A DNA stretch of 64,000 nt from Nonomuraea solani. GTDB taxonomy: Bacteria > Actinomycetota > Actinomycetes > Streptosporangiales > Streptosporangiaceae. The notes beneath the pieces were generated by a model, which saw only the letters and a list, made by a program, of their open reading frames with translations, had not been told where the DNA came from and made no database searches. A program made the position numbers and the translations under genes. Position 1 is the first letter of the stretch; every line of letters begins with the position of its first letter. Below are positions 16,246-23,438 of the stretch, one piece after another. The stretch lies in NCBI RefSeq assembly GCF_900108335.1, contig NZ_FNVT01000002.1:985620-1049619 (forward strand), read 5' to 3'.

Positions 16246-16788
16246 ATGACCGCTCACGACTACGGCCATCGGATCCTCCCCGGCACCGCCGCACAGACCA
16301 CCCCCGAGGTGCTGGACACCGCACGCGGACAGGCGAGAACGGGCCTGCGCTGGGGCATACCGGTGCTGGCCGTACAACTCTGCCTCACGGCCTGGCTGCT
16401 CCCTCAGGAGGGCCCGGCGGGCTTCCTGGGCGTGCTGCTGGCCGTCGTGACAGTGATCACGTTCGGCGTCGTCGCGGCCTGGCAACGGGCCCGCCGTACG
16501 GAATCGCGCATTCTCCGGTCCAGCCCGTGGGAGGTCTGACCCTGCCGGGTCGAGAAGGTCCGCGTGGTCGCGGCGAGCGGCAAACGCGCCGGCGGCCGCC
16601 GCTGGAGCTCTGACAGCCGCCTCGTCCTCCTCAAGCCGGACGGCCAGAGCCAGTGCTCCTTTCCCGTGCCGGGCCCCGGAATCAAGGACGAGGTCTGGTT
16701 CGCCGGAAACATCGACACGAACGGAATTCTCGCCGTCCCCGGCGGGTCGCCTTTCCGCCATGTCACACGCGCCAGAAAAAAGCGTTAG
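16246..16788 (+). pseudogene. Two-helix membrane protein gene interrupted by an in-frame TGA
   Basis: The frame from the ATG at 16246 encodes a 97-residue piece with two membrane helices (IPVLAVQLCLTAWLLP; FLGVLLAVVTVITFGVVAAW). It ends at TGA (16537-16539) right after RRTESRILRSSPWEV. The same frame then continues without a break for 83 codons: PCRVEKVRVVAASGKRAGG, LVLLKPDGQSQCSFPVPGPG, VWFAGNIDTNGILAVPGGSP, to TAG at 16788. SPWEV-W-PCRVE would be one continuous motif if TGA were TGG, and I recall similar continuous sequences in related actinomycete proteins. A nonsense mutation splitting one ~180-residue protein is the simplest reading. A sequencing error or readthrough is also possible. 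Confidence 0.65.
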
Positions 16789-16828
16789 CTTGATCCTCGC
16801 CATCTCAGCGACGGAAGAGCAGACACCC

Positions 16829-17158
16829 ATGGACCTTTCCCCGTTTCACCTGGTCGGGTTGGCCACGGCATGCGTGTGCCTCGCGCTCGGCGTCTACACG
16901 GTGGCGGCCGGCCAGGTCCCGCGCCTGCTCACCCGCAGGCAACCTTCGCCCCGACCTCGCCCCGCCGGCGCCGCGCTGATCCTCGTCGGCATCGGCGTCG
17001 CGGTCAACGCCTTGAACTCGCTGCTGACGAGCGGCTCTGCCCTGGCATCCCTGGCTGTGGGCCTGCTGGGATCCGCCTGCATGCTGGGCGGCAGCGTCTG
17101 GATGCTCGTTCTGACGGTCTCCGCCCGTAATACCCTTCGCCAGCCGCCAAGGAGCTGA
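16829..17158 (+). CDS. Small three-helix membrane protein
   Basis: A 109-residue protein starting MDLSPFHLVGLATACVCLAL. Membrane helices lie at about residues 7-25, 45-65 (GAALILVGIGVAVNALNSLL) and 73-98 (LASLAVGLLGSACMLGGSVWML). A basic loop (RLLTRRQPSPRPRP) follows the first helix. No family is recognised. The next 44-codon reading frame looks like a truncated copy of its first half. Confidence 0.55.
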   Translation: MDLSPFHLVGLATACVCLALGVYTVAAGQVPRLLTRRQPSPRPRPAGAALILVGIGVAVNALNSLLTSGSALASLAVGLLGSACMLGGSVWMLVLTVSARNTLRQPPRS

Positions 17159-17163
17159 CTGAA

Positions 17164-17298
17164 GTGGCCCTCACAGTGGGGTGGGCAGCATTGTCAGCGC
17201 TTGGGCGCATCGTCGCCGCACTCGGGATGTACACGCTGACCACCAAGCGAATCTCCCGCCTGCTGTTCCTGGCAATGACTCCCCGCCGCACACCTTGA
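17164..17298 (+). CDS. 44-aa fragment resembling the preceding membrane protein
   Basis: GTG-initiated, five bases after the previous stop. The product VGWAALSALGRIVAALGMYT plus KRISRLLFLAMTPRRTP aligns by eye with the first helix and basic loop of the 109-residue protein upstream (LGVYTVAAGQVPRLLTRRQP). It is either a short coupled gene or the 5' end of a decayed tandem duplicate. No clear ribosome-binding site is seen. Confidence 0.4.
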   Translation: MALTVGWAALSALGRIVAALGMYTLTTKRISRLLFLAMTPRRTP

Positions 17299-17332
17299 GC
17301 GACCGCCGGGACAATCCCGGGAAGCCGTCTGA

Positions 17333-17704
17333 TCAGCGTTGCTTGAGCCGGACCGCTTCCTTACGGACGTCGGCCTGAATGGACCGCTCGCGCTCCAGCC
17401 ACTCCGGGTTCTCCGCCTTCAGGGCGTCGATCTCGGCGGTGGTGAGCGCTTCGGTGATCCCGCCTCTGGCCAGGCCGGACGTGGAGATCCCGAGCTTCGC
17501 GGCGATGACCTGCCTGGGGTGCGGGCCGTTGCGGCGCAGGTCGGCGAGCCAGGCGGGCGGCGCCGACTGCAACTTGTTCAGCTCGTCCCTGGAGACGACA
17601 CCCGCCTGGAACTCGGCGGGAGTGGCCGAGAAGAGCACACCCAGCTTCTTGGCCGCGGTCTCGGGCTTCATCGTCTGGACGCTCTTCGGCTTGGGCGAGG
17701 TCAT
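17333..17704 (-). CDS. DUF5997 family protein
   Basis: A 123-residue soluble protein beginning MTSPKPKSVQTMKPETAAKK and containing KLGVLFSATPAEFQAGVVSR and HPRQVIAAKLGISTSGLARG. The latter looks like a small helix-turn-helix. This matches the DUF5997 family of actinobacteria, whose function is unknown. It diverges from the LysR-substrate-domain gene over a 55-bp gap. I recall the same divergent pair in Streptomyces, so a shared regulatory role is plausible. Confidence 0.75.
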   Translation of the reverse strand: MTSPKPKSVQTMKPETAAKKLGVLFSATPAEFQAGVVSRDELNKLQSAPPAWLADLRRNGPHPRQVIAAKLGISTSGLARGGITEALTTAEIDALKAENPEWLERERSIQADVRKEAVRLKQR

Positions 17705-17759
17705 GGCGTCAAGCGTAGTCAGTCGCAACGGGTTCCCAGGACATCGGTACCCTGAGCGG

Positions 17760-18485
17760 GTGACTGATGGAGAGACCGGCAAGGCGTTCCGGCTGGCGTA
17801 CGCACCCGGGGTGACCCCCGCGAAATGGGTCAACGTCTGGACCGAGAGGCTGCCGGACGTGCCGCTCACCCTGGTCACGGCTCCCACTCTTGAAGCGGTG
17901 GGGCTCCTGCGGGACGGCGGCGCCGACGCCGCGTTCGTCCGGCTGCCGATCGACCGCGACGGGCTCAGCGTGATCCCGCTCTACGTGGAGACCACGGTGG
18001 TCATGGTGCCCAAGGACCACGCGGTGGCCGCCGCCGACGAGGTGTCCCCCGCCGACCTGGCCGACGACGAGGTGTTCCATCCGCTGGACGACACCATCGA
18101 GTGGACGGACCGGCCCGGGCTGCCCGCGTTCACCCGCCCGGCCACCACGGCGGAGGCGGTCGAGCTGGTGGCGGCCGGCAGCGGGCTGCTCCTGGTTCCG
18201 CAGTCCCTGGCCCGCCTCCACCACCGCAAGGATCTCACCTACCGGCCGGTGACGGACGCGCCACAGTCTCAGGTCGCGCTGGCCTGGCCCACGGCCGCGA
18301 CCACCGACCTGATGGAAGACTTCATCGGCATCGTCCGCGGCCGGACGGCGAACAGCTCAAGGGGCCGCACCCCCGCCGCTCCCGCCCCTAAAAAACCGGC
18401 ACAGCGCCAGGCACCGAAACCCGCACAGGGCGGCTCCGGCCGCCGCGCCGCACCGGCCGGCCGCAAGAAAAAGGGCCCCCGGTAA
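17760..18485 (+). CDS. LysR substrate-binding domain protein lacking the DNA-binding domain
   Basis: A 241-residue protein. Residues ~8-195 form a LysR-type ligand-binding domain (FRLAYAPGVTPAKWVNVWTE; DAAFVRLPIDRDGLSVIPLY; VELVAAGSGLLLVPQSLARL). The ~40-residue tail is basic and Pro/Ala/Lys-rich (KKPAQRQAPKPAQGG ... GRKKKGPR). No winged helix is encoded upstream in frame, so it cannot act as a classical LysR regulator alone. It could pair with the DUF5997 protein divergently encoded next to it. The start is the GTG at 17760. A GC hairpin follows 18 bp after the stop. Confidence 0.75.
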   Translation: MTDGETGKAFRLAYAPGVTPAKWVNVWTERLPDVPLTLVTAPTLEAVGLLRDGGADAAFVRLPIDRDGLSVIPLYVETTVVMVPKDHAVAAADEVSPADLADDEVFHPLDDTIEWTDRPGLPAFTRPATTAEAVELVAAGSGLLLVPQSLARLHHRKDLTYRPVTDAPQSQVALAWPTAATTDLMEDFIGIVRGRTANSSRGRTPAAPAPKKPAQRQAPKPAQGGSGRRAAPAGRKKKGPR

Positions 18486-18503
18486 AGCGGGTGAAATGGC
18501 AGC

Positions 18504-18533
18504 GGCCCCCCGGACTACCCAAGCCGGGGGGCC
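18504..18533. terminator. Hairpin between convergent units
   Basis: A perfect 10-bp stem (GGCCCCCCGG / CCGGGGGGCC) with a 10-nt loop. It lies after the LysR-domain gene (+) and after the tRNA-like RNA genes (-), and may stop transcription from both sides. Confidence 0.65.
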
Positions 18534-18572
18534 TTGATGGTTGCCGCCATGTACGGCGCCAGCGGCGTTTAA

Positions 18573-18679
18573 GAGGGCGGATCAGTCCTCACGACGTGTG
18601 CTCTGCCATTGAGCCACCGCGGCACGAAGAGCCGCGGGCCGGATTCGAACCGGCATCTCAACAATCAAAGTCCACCCTC
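18573..18679 (-). ncRNA. tRNA-like RNA B, circularly permuted (YrlA-like)
   Basis: Minus strand, from 18679. An outer stem of 9 bp (GAGGGTGGA with TCCGCCCTC, 18671-18679 / 18573-18581; one G-U) encloses three tRNA parts. These are a perfect T arm (GCCGG-TTCGAAT-CCGGC, 18654-18638), a perfect 7-bp acceptor-like stem (CCGCGGC / GCCGCGG) closed by a 7-nt loop (18637-18617), and a D arm (GCTC-AATGGCA-GAGC, 18614-18600). The T-before-D order and closed acceptor end match the YrlA RNA at 9.2 kb. An ordinary tRNA is excluded because no acceptor strand lies 5' of a D-anticodon-T series. Whether a Ro-type protein binds it is unknown. It is downstream of the unknown gene ending at 18880 and of RNA A, same strand. 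Confidence 0.7.
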
Positions 18680-18730
18680 GGTTGATCTGGCACCGGCGGT
18701 CAATGCTGAGTCTCGAGCGAGAATCTGAGT

Positions 18731-18815
18731 CTGATCGGCTGCCTCTACCACTTGGGCTACCGGGGCCCGGAATGCCCCGGGAGGGTTTCGAACCCCCACT
18801 GTGACCGTTCGTCAG
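18731..18815 (-). ncRNA. tRNA-like RNA A, circularly permuted (YrlA-like)
   Basis: Minus strand, from 18815. CTGA (18815-18812) pairs with TCAG (18734-18731). An asymmetric loop (4 nt CGAA against 1 nt) follows, as in the 9.2-kb Y RNA, then CGGU/GCCG. Inside are a T arm (GGGGG-TTCGAAA-CCCTC, 18797-18781; one G-U), a perfect 7-bp acceptor-like stem (CCGGGGC / GCCCCGG, 18780-18774 / 18766-18760) with a 7-nt loop, and a D arm (TAGCCCAAGTGGTAGAGGC, 18759-18741). The acceptor strands match each other and not those of RNA B, so these are two separate units. The boundaries are the minimal paired core; the lower stem is not clear. It follows the unknown gene by 65 bp. Confidence 0.65.
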
Positions 18816-18879
18816 CTTCAGCCTGAGCTTCAGCTTCGCGCTTTACGCGCACCCCGCGCTCAAACGGGGAGTCTCCAGG

Positions 18880-19611
18880 TTAGGCGAACAGATAACGGAA
18901 CACGGCCTCGCCGACCTCGCGGTCTTCGACGACGGCACCGTTGGCCTCTTCGCGGGCGTACTTCACGGCGTCCTGCAGCTTCTGCACCCGGGCCAGCAGC
19001 GCGTTGACCCTCCGGGCCGGCAGCGCGCCGGAGAAGGCGATCTTCGTCCAGTAACCGACGACGACGTCCTCGTTGTAGACCTGAACCTGCGCCGGATGCT
19101 TGTCCGTGGCCTCCGCCAGCACGTGGTTGCGCGGCACCTTCTTCGTCCGCGTCGTCTTGACCGGGTCCGTCCGCCACGTGTCGGTGTTCTCGTCGACGCT
19201 CCACGTCTCCGACGGGTCGAGCGTCGGCAGCTTGGACACGAACGTGTGCAGGTCCACCAGCTGCTTCTCGAGGAACAGCAGATAGGTGACCGGAGCACCC
19301 TCGATGAGGGTCTGCCCGTCCACCACCACGTCGGCCTTGGCGACCGTGTTCGTCCAGTCCTTCGTCGCGGTCACGTCGAACAGCCGGGTCAGCGCGGCAC
19401 CGACGTCGGTGAGGACCTGCTCGGTCTTCACCTGGACGCGAGTGGACTCCGGCGGCAACTGCTCGCCCTCGTCGTCGATCGGCTGGTACGTGCGCGACAG
19501 ACCCGACAGGAGCGGGCTCTTCTGAATGGTGTGGTAGGCGTCGGTGACCGCGCGCTGCGTGCTGGCCTTGACGCCCTTCTCGACGGCGAGAATCTGGTTC
19601 AGCTTCGCCAC
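18880..19611 (-). CDS. Actinobacterial protein of unknown function beside tRNA-like RNAs
   Basis: A 243-residue soluble protein, GTG start at 19611 with GAGGAACGG upstream. Conserved-looking blocks are AKLNQILAVEKGVKASTQRA, LSRTYQPIDDEGEQLPPEST, LFDVTATKDWTNTVAKADVV, VTYLLFLEKQLVDLHTFV and KKVPRNHVLAEATDKHPAQV. I recall close homologues in many streptomycetes and some of their phages, always labelled hypothetical. No catalytic motif is evident, but the charged KKxPR / KHPAQV region could contact nucleic acid. Two tRNA-like RNAs lie directly downstream on the same strand. I infer, without proof, that protein and RNAs form one unit. Confidence 0.75.
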   Translation of the reverse strand: MAKLNQILAVEKGVKASTQRAVTDAYHTIQKSPLLSGLSRTYQPIDDEGEQLPPESTRVQVKTEQVLTDVGAALTRLFDVTATKDWTNTVAKADVVVDGQTLIEGAPVTYLLFLEKQLVDLHTFVSKLPTLDPSETWSVDENTDTWRTDPVKTTRTKKVPRNHVLAEATDKHPAQVQVYNEDVVVGYWTKIAFSGALPARRVNALLARVQKLQDAVKYAREEANGAVVEDREVGEAVFRYLFA

Positions 19612-19975
19612 GTGCGGAGTCCGTTCCTCAAGAGATCTGACTGGATAGGGGCAGATCGTACTGCGGGCCCCCGATATGGGCGCAACTTGTATATCGGGCC
19701 CCGGCACCCCTCGGACCAGCCAGACGCCCCTCGACGAACTCAGCCGGCGCCGGATCGCTGGAGCCACTGCGTATGGAGAGCCGGCAGAATACGGATGGCT
19801 TCGTCCGGATGAAGGTGGCTTGCCGCATACTCGCCTTCGACGGCCTGCTCGCGTGTCCAGTCGCCGCCGATGTCGAGTGAGCAGATGTCCCAGCGGCGGA
19901 GGTCTCACCTCGGCGAACGCTCCACCCGGATCCCCCGCTGTCCATGCTCGTCCCAGGCCGTTGTCACTCAGATAG
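19612..19975. other. Gene-free stretch with a short inverted repeat
   Basis: This 364-bp gap upstream of the unknown gene holds no coding frame with convincing codon use. It contains CCCGATAT ... ATATCGGG (about 19669-19697, ~14-nt spacer) flanked by further G/C runs, which could be an operator or part of a promoter for the unknown gene. Nothing else is recognised. Confidence 0.4.
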
Positions 19976-20452
19976 TCACTCAGCGGGGACGGTCCGGCCG
20001 TGCTCCAGGTAGATGGTCTCGCCCTGCTCACGGGCGATGGCAGCGGCCTTGAGACGACGGGCGAGACGCTCGATCATCAGGCCGTCCAGTTCGTCAACAC
20101 GACGGAATTCATAGGCGCTCAGCTCCTTGTCGGCGAACCTGATCTGCTTGATCTCCTCGTCGTCCAGGATGCCGCCGTCGAACACGAACAGAACCTTGTC
20201 GCCCTCCTGCGCCAGAGGTGCCCAATCGGCCACGAGAAGACGGCCGATGGTCGGCTGGATGCCCAGCTCTTCGCTTACCTCCCGGACGCATGCCGCATAG
20301 GGAGTCTCCCCCGGCTCGACGTACCCACCAGGGATGTCCAGATACGGCTTATACGTGGGCCGGACCAGCAGCACACGCTCAGCATCATCGAAGAACAGCA
20401 CTCCAGCGGCAGCGCGGGCATGAGCGAACCGCACGGCCTCCTGATTGTTCAC
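19976..20452 (-). CDS. Nudix hydrolase
   Basis: A 158-residue protein with a complete Nudix box, GGYVEPGETPYAACVREVSE followed by ELGI (G-x5-E-x7-REVxEELGI), at about residues 42-64. The family hydrolyses nucleoside diphosphates linked to another moiety, using Mg2+; the substrate is not predictable here. The GTG at 20452 (MNNQEAVRFAHARAAAGVLF) is preferred because GAGG precedes it; a TTG at 20473 is possible. Nudix genes are common cargo of actinomycete integrative elements, which fits the regulator and integrase remnants next to it. Confidence 0.88.
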   Translation of the reverse strand: MNNQEAVRFAHARAAAGVLFFDDAERVLLVRPTYKPYLDIPGGYVEPGETPYAACVREVSEELGIQPTIGRLLVADWAPLAQEGDKVLFVFDGGILDDEEIKQIRFADKELSAYEFRRVDELDGLMIERLARRLKAAAIAREQGETIYLEHGRTVPAE

Positions 20453-20482
20453 GGCCTCGACCTTACGCCACAAGGCCGGCTC

Positions 20483-21306
20483 TCACACGATGTTCAGACG
20501 CCGGGCGAGCGAGGCGAGTTGGAAGCCGGGCTTGCCCTTCTGCCTCCTGATCCAGGACATCGTGAGCTGGCGGCTCAGGTAATGATGCGCACCTGCTCGG
20601 GCGCGATGATCTCAGCGTCCAAGAGTGCTGTCAGAGCATCTTCGGTGCGGTTCCGCAGGCTGAAGGCATGCGCCACGGCGAGACCATGGCGAGCGCGGCG
20701 ACGTTCGATCGGAAGCCCGCTGGTGTCCAGTCTTGCCCCGACGTCCACTGCGACTTGGATGTCTCCCAGTTCGATCGCCGTCGCCACTTGGTGGATGCGG
20801 ACGTTCGTCGGCCCGAAGGCAGTCCACACGTAGTTGGCATCCCTGCCCAGCCGTGCCGCCGACTCCCTCGCTTCGGCGAGGAACGCACGCGTCGCATCCC
20901 GGTCCTCATCTCGCGCTGCCGCCATCGACCCGGCGAGGTACAGCGTTCCGTACACCGACAGCAGTTCAGGCGTGGCGAGCGGAAGGCCGGGAGACAGCAG
21001 TTCGGCGGCGTCCACGGTGAGCTGCTTGGCTGCCGTGTACCGACCGTTGGCCAGCAATGCGTGCGTGACACAGCGAAGCAATGAGGCCGTGATGAGCTGA
21101 TCGCCGGATTCCCGCGCGAAGGTCAGGCCCCGCTCGGCAGCGATCCATGCGAGATCGGCCTCGCCCACCTTGGTCAGGATGCTGGCGGTAGCGTGATAGA
21201 CCTGCCCGAGCACGCCCAGCGCTGACAGGCGCGCATCGCCCGCACCGACACGTGCCGCGTGGTGAGCTTCGCCGATCAGCCCCGGGAGGACCCGTATGAC
21301 ATAGAA
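20483..21306 (-). pseudogene. HTH/TPR regulator, N-terminally truncated and frameshifted
   Basis: The minus strand carries the TPR part of a common actinomycete XRE-type regulator: GLIGEAHHAARVGAGDARLS, YHATASILTKVGEADLAWIA, RLGRDANYVWTAFGPTNVRI and ALTALLDAEIIAPEQVR. The N-terminal DNA-binding domain is gone: upstream of TETFYVIRVLPG (about 21306) the frame soon meets TAG. At about 20589 the frame is lost (VRIIT-stop). One added base restores VRHHYLSRQLTMSWIRRQKG and FQLASLARRLNIV, ending at 20483. The family usually has a YHY-type motif at this point, so a single-base deletion is likely. It lies between the Nudix gene and two short plus-strand genes. Confidence 0.75.
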
Positions 21307-21319
21307 CGTCTCCGTAGAC

Positions 21320-21559
21320 GTGCACGACGGCTACGGCCTGGCCCTGGTGTCCGTCTGGGCCGGACTGGTCGTCTGGTGTCACGGCGGGCGGTACTGGTGG
21401 CGGGCGGCCTGGGATGCGCGACGGCAACGTGTCATCTACGCCTGGCACCCCTTCACCGAACCTGCTCGGGCCGCCGACCGCATCGCACGGCGTTACGCGC
21501 AACTGCGGAAGGCTCACTCGTCCTCTACGACGGTCACCGGGGCGCCGCCGTGCGCGTGA
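21320..21559 (+). CDS. Small membrane-associated protein of integrative elements
   Basis: A 79-residue protein, GTG start, reading MHDGYGLALVSVWAGLVVWC and RYWWRAAWDARRQRVIYAWH. One hydrophobic N-terminal segment is followed by a basic region. I recall similar small proteins near replication and transfer genes of actinomycete conjugative elements, but the role is unknown. Its stop overlaps the next start (GTGA). It begins where the truncated regulator on the other strand ends, so the junction between them may be a deletion point. Confidence 0.55.
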   Translation: MHDGYGLALVSVWAGLVVWCHGGRYWWRAAWDARRQRVIYAWHPFTEPARAADRIARRYAQLRKAHSSSTTVTGAPPCA

Positions 21560-21735
21560 CCTTGGAGCAGTTGATCAGGAACTACCCGGCATGGCGCATC
21601 CAGGACCTGGCTCAAGGCTGGGTGGCCATGCGCAGGACCCTGGTTCCTCGCGCGAGCGGGCTGTCCAACGTCCGTTGTGGGGAGACGTCGACCGAACTGG
21701 CCGCGAACCTGGAGGCGGAGACCAGGCTGAAGTGA
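21556..21735 (+). CDS. Small conserved protein (59 aa)
   Basis: The GTG start overlaps the previous stop. The product VTLEQLIRNYPAWRIQDLAQ plus GWVAMRRTLVPRASGLSNVR and STELAANLEAETRLK is a compact soluble protein. I recognise it as a recurring small hypothetical protein of actinomycetes, often found with the TPR-type HTH regulator. The function is unknown. Confidence 0.6.
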   Translation: MTLEQLIRNYPAWRIQDLAQGWVAMRRTLVPRASGLSNVRCGETSTELAANLEAETRLK

Positions 21736-21777
21736 CTCCTGCACCGCACCCGGGTACCACCACGGGCAGCGACCCGG

Positions 21778-22209
21778 GTGAATCGATGGCAACGCAACCC
21801 GACCCGGAGCACAGGGCCTCCAGGCCCGAGCACCGGAAGCACTCCCGTCACAGCGCACAACGTACGGCGCGATTTCCGGAAGGTCGTGGAGGCGGCCGGG
21901 CTCACCGGACGGGAGTGGTCACCTCGCGAACTGCGGCACAGCTTTGTGTCCGTGCTGTCAGACTCCGGCGTCCCGATCGAGGACATCTCGCGCCTGGTCG
22001 GCCACTCCAACACGGTGGTCACCGAAACGGTCTACCGGCACCAGATCAGGCCCGTGATCATGCAAGGAGCTGCGGCGATGGACAAGATCTTCGGGAGCCA
22101 GTCACTCGGACGCAATTTCCAAGATCGCACACAGGATGTTTCTGCAGGTGGGCGGTACTGGGTTCGAACCAGTGACCCCTCGCTTGTAAGGCGAGTGCTC
22201 TACCGCTGA
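21778..22209 (+). pseudogene. Tyrosine integrase, C-terminal remnant
   Basis: From about 21850 the frame encodes the end of a phage-type tyrosine recombinase: TAHNVRRDFRKVVEAAGLTG, SPRELRHSFVSVLSDSGVPI, EDISRLVGHSNTVVTETVYR. The second catalytic block LRHSF, the GH motif and the nucleophile Tyr (TVYRH) are visible. The N-terminal two thirds, with the first catalytic Arg, are missing. The position normally His in PHxLRH is Arg. The frame runs on into the tRNA-Val gene. Integrases of actinomycete elements typically lie beside the tRNA they target, so this marks an old insertion site. Confidence 0.8.
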
Positions 22210-22220
22210 GCTAACCGCCC
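22149..22220 (-). tRNA. tRNA-Val (anticodon TAC)
   Basis: A canonical 72-nt cloverleaf on the minus strand. Acceptor GGGCGGT/ACCGCCC, D arm GCTC-AGCGGTA-GAGC, anticodon arm CTCGC-CTTACAA-GCGAG (TAC, reading GUA Val codons), T arm CTGG-TTCGAAC-CCAG region, discriminator A. CCA is not encoded (ACC follows). Its 3' part coincides with the end of the integrase remnant, as expected for an attachment site. Confidence 0.93.
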
Positions 22221-22237
22221 CTGATCGGCACTACACC

Positions 22238-23179
22238 TTACGACACCAACGGGGCCGATCGCACATCCAGCGCCCACCCGGGGCCCAGCTCAGGGCGGCC
22301 GGCCGCGCGCCAGCCCAGGAGGGACGCTCCCAGCATGCCCGCGTCCACTCCCAGCGCCGCGGGCGTCAGCGGGGGTGCGTCGCGGAAGGCCAGGCGTTTG
22401 ATCAGGCGGGTGCGCACCGGGTCGAACAGGGCCGGGCCCGCTTCCGCGAGGCCGCCGCCGAGGACGATCACCGAGGGGTCCAGCAGCAGCGTGTACGTCG
22501 CCAGCGCCAGCGACAGCGCCTCCACCGCCTCGTCCCACACCTCTATGGCGATCGGATCGTCCGACGAGACCACCTGCTCCGCCTTGACGCCCTCCACGCC
22601 CGCCCGCTCGCTGTAGCGGCGCCCCACCGAGGCCGCCGACGCGTACGTCTCCAGGCAGCCCAGCTGGCCGCACGCGCACTGCTCCCCGTCCGGGAAGACC
22701 GGGGTGTGGCCGATCTCGCCCGCCCAGCCCGACGAGCCGCCGTACGGCTCGCCGCGGATGATCGAGGCGCCGGCTATGCCCGTGCCGATGGGGAGGAAGA
22801 GGAAGTCCGTCAGGCCGCGGCCCGCGCCGAGGATGCTCTCCGCCAACCCGCCGGTACGCACGTCGTGCCCCAGCATGACGGGGATGTCGAGGGAAGTGAA
22901 GTCCGTGGCCGGTACGTCGCTCCAGCCCAGGTTGGCCGCGTAGATGGCGGAGTCCTCCGACACCAGGCCGGGGACGGCCAGGCCGACGCCGGCCGGGATG
23001 CCGTCGCCCGAGGCGGCCAGGTGGCTGATGAAGTCGGAGATGGCGGCCACCACCGCGTCCGGGCCCTCCGCTCGGGGGGTCGGACGCCGCTCGCTCAGCA
23101 ACACCGCACCCGACTCGCTGACCAGGCCGCCCTTCATGGACGTGCCACCGACATCGAGCGCGACAACGAACGAACTCAT
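22238..23179 (-). CDS. ROK-family sugar kinase
   Basis: A 313-residue protein. The N-terminal phosphate-binding motif is VVALDVGGTSMKGGLV, and the zinc-binding ROK signature is GEIGHTPVFPDGEQCACGQL followed by GCLETYAS. The catalytic Asp lies in VMLGHDVRTGGLAE. The domain has no N-terminal HTH, so it is a kinase (glucokinase or N-acetylhexosamine kinase type) and not a repressor. Expected reaction: ATP-dependent phosphorylation of a hexose in the cytoplasm. The start is taken at the ATG at 23179; a GTG three codons upstream is also possible. The 18 bp between it and tRNA-Val leave no room for other genes. Confidence 0.88.
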   Translation of the reverse strand: MSSFVVALDVGGTSMKGGLVSESGAVLLSERRPTPRAEGPDAVVAAISDFISHLAASGDGIPAGVGLAVPGLVSEDSAIYAANLGWSDVPATDFTSLDIPVMLGHDVRTGGLAESILGAGRGLTDFLFLPIGTGIAGASIIRGEPYGGSSGWAGEIGHTPVFPDGEQCACGQLGCLETYASAASVGRRYSERAGVEGVKAEQVVSSDDPIAIEVWDEAVEALSLALATYTLLLDPSVIVLGGGLAEAGPALFDPVRTRLIKRLAFRDAPPLTPAALGVDAGMLGASLLGWRAAGRPELGPGWALDVRSAPLVS

Positions 23180-23438
23180 AGCGGACACGGAAGGAGACGA
23201 TAGCGCAGCTCAGCAAATGTCTGGAAAGGCGGTCACCCCGGCGGCCGGACCGAAACCCAAAGGGAAGCGGGTTCATGGAAGAGGCCACAGGGCGTGGGCG
23301 AACACCTGCATCACTCCTGAGCCCGCAGTGCTCCAGGCGGCCGCGGCTCACGGAGCCCCCAAGCCGCCCGTGAAGCCCCCGCAGCCGCGACAGCGACAGG
23401 GGAAGGCCACCGGCCCACGAAACGGCCCCCAGAGCCGC

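Noticed and set aside
18600..18797. One long tRNA using the D arm of RNA A and the T arm of RNA B
   Set aside because: The D and T arms would be ~87 nt apart and the acceptor strands (GCCCCGG and CCGCGGC) do not pair, whereas each pairs perfectly within its own unit.
23220..23438. Possible plus-strand small gene (MSGKAVTPAAGPKPKGKRVH...)
   Set aside because: No ribosome-binding site, Pro/Lys-rich random-looking product, and the frame runs on as a shadow of the zinc-ribbon gene.
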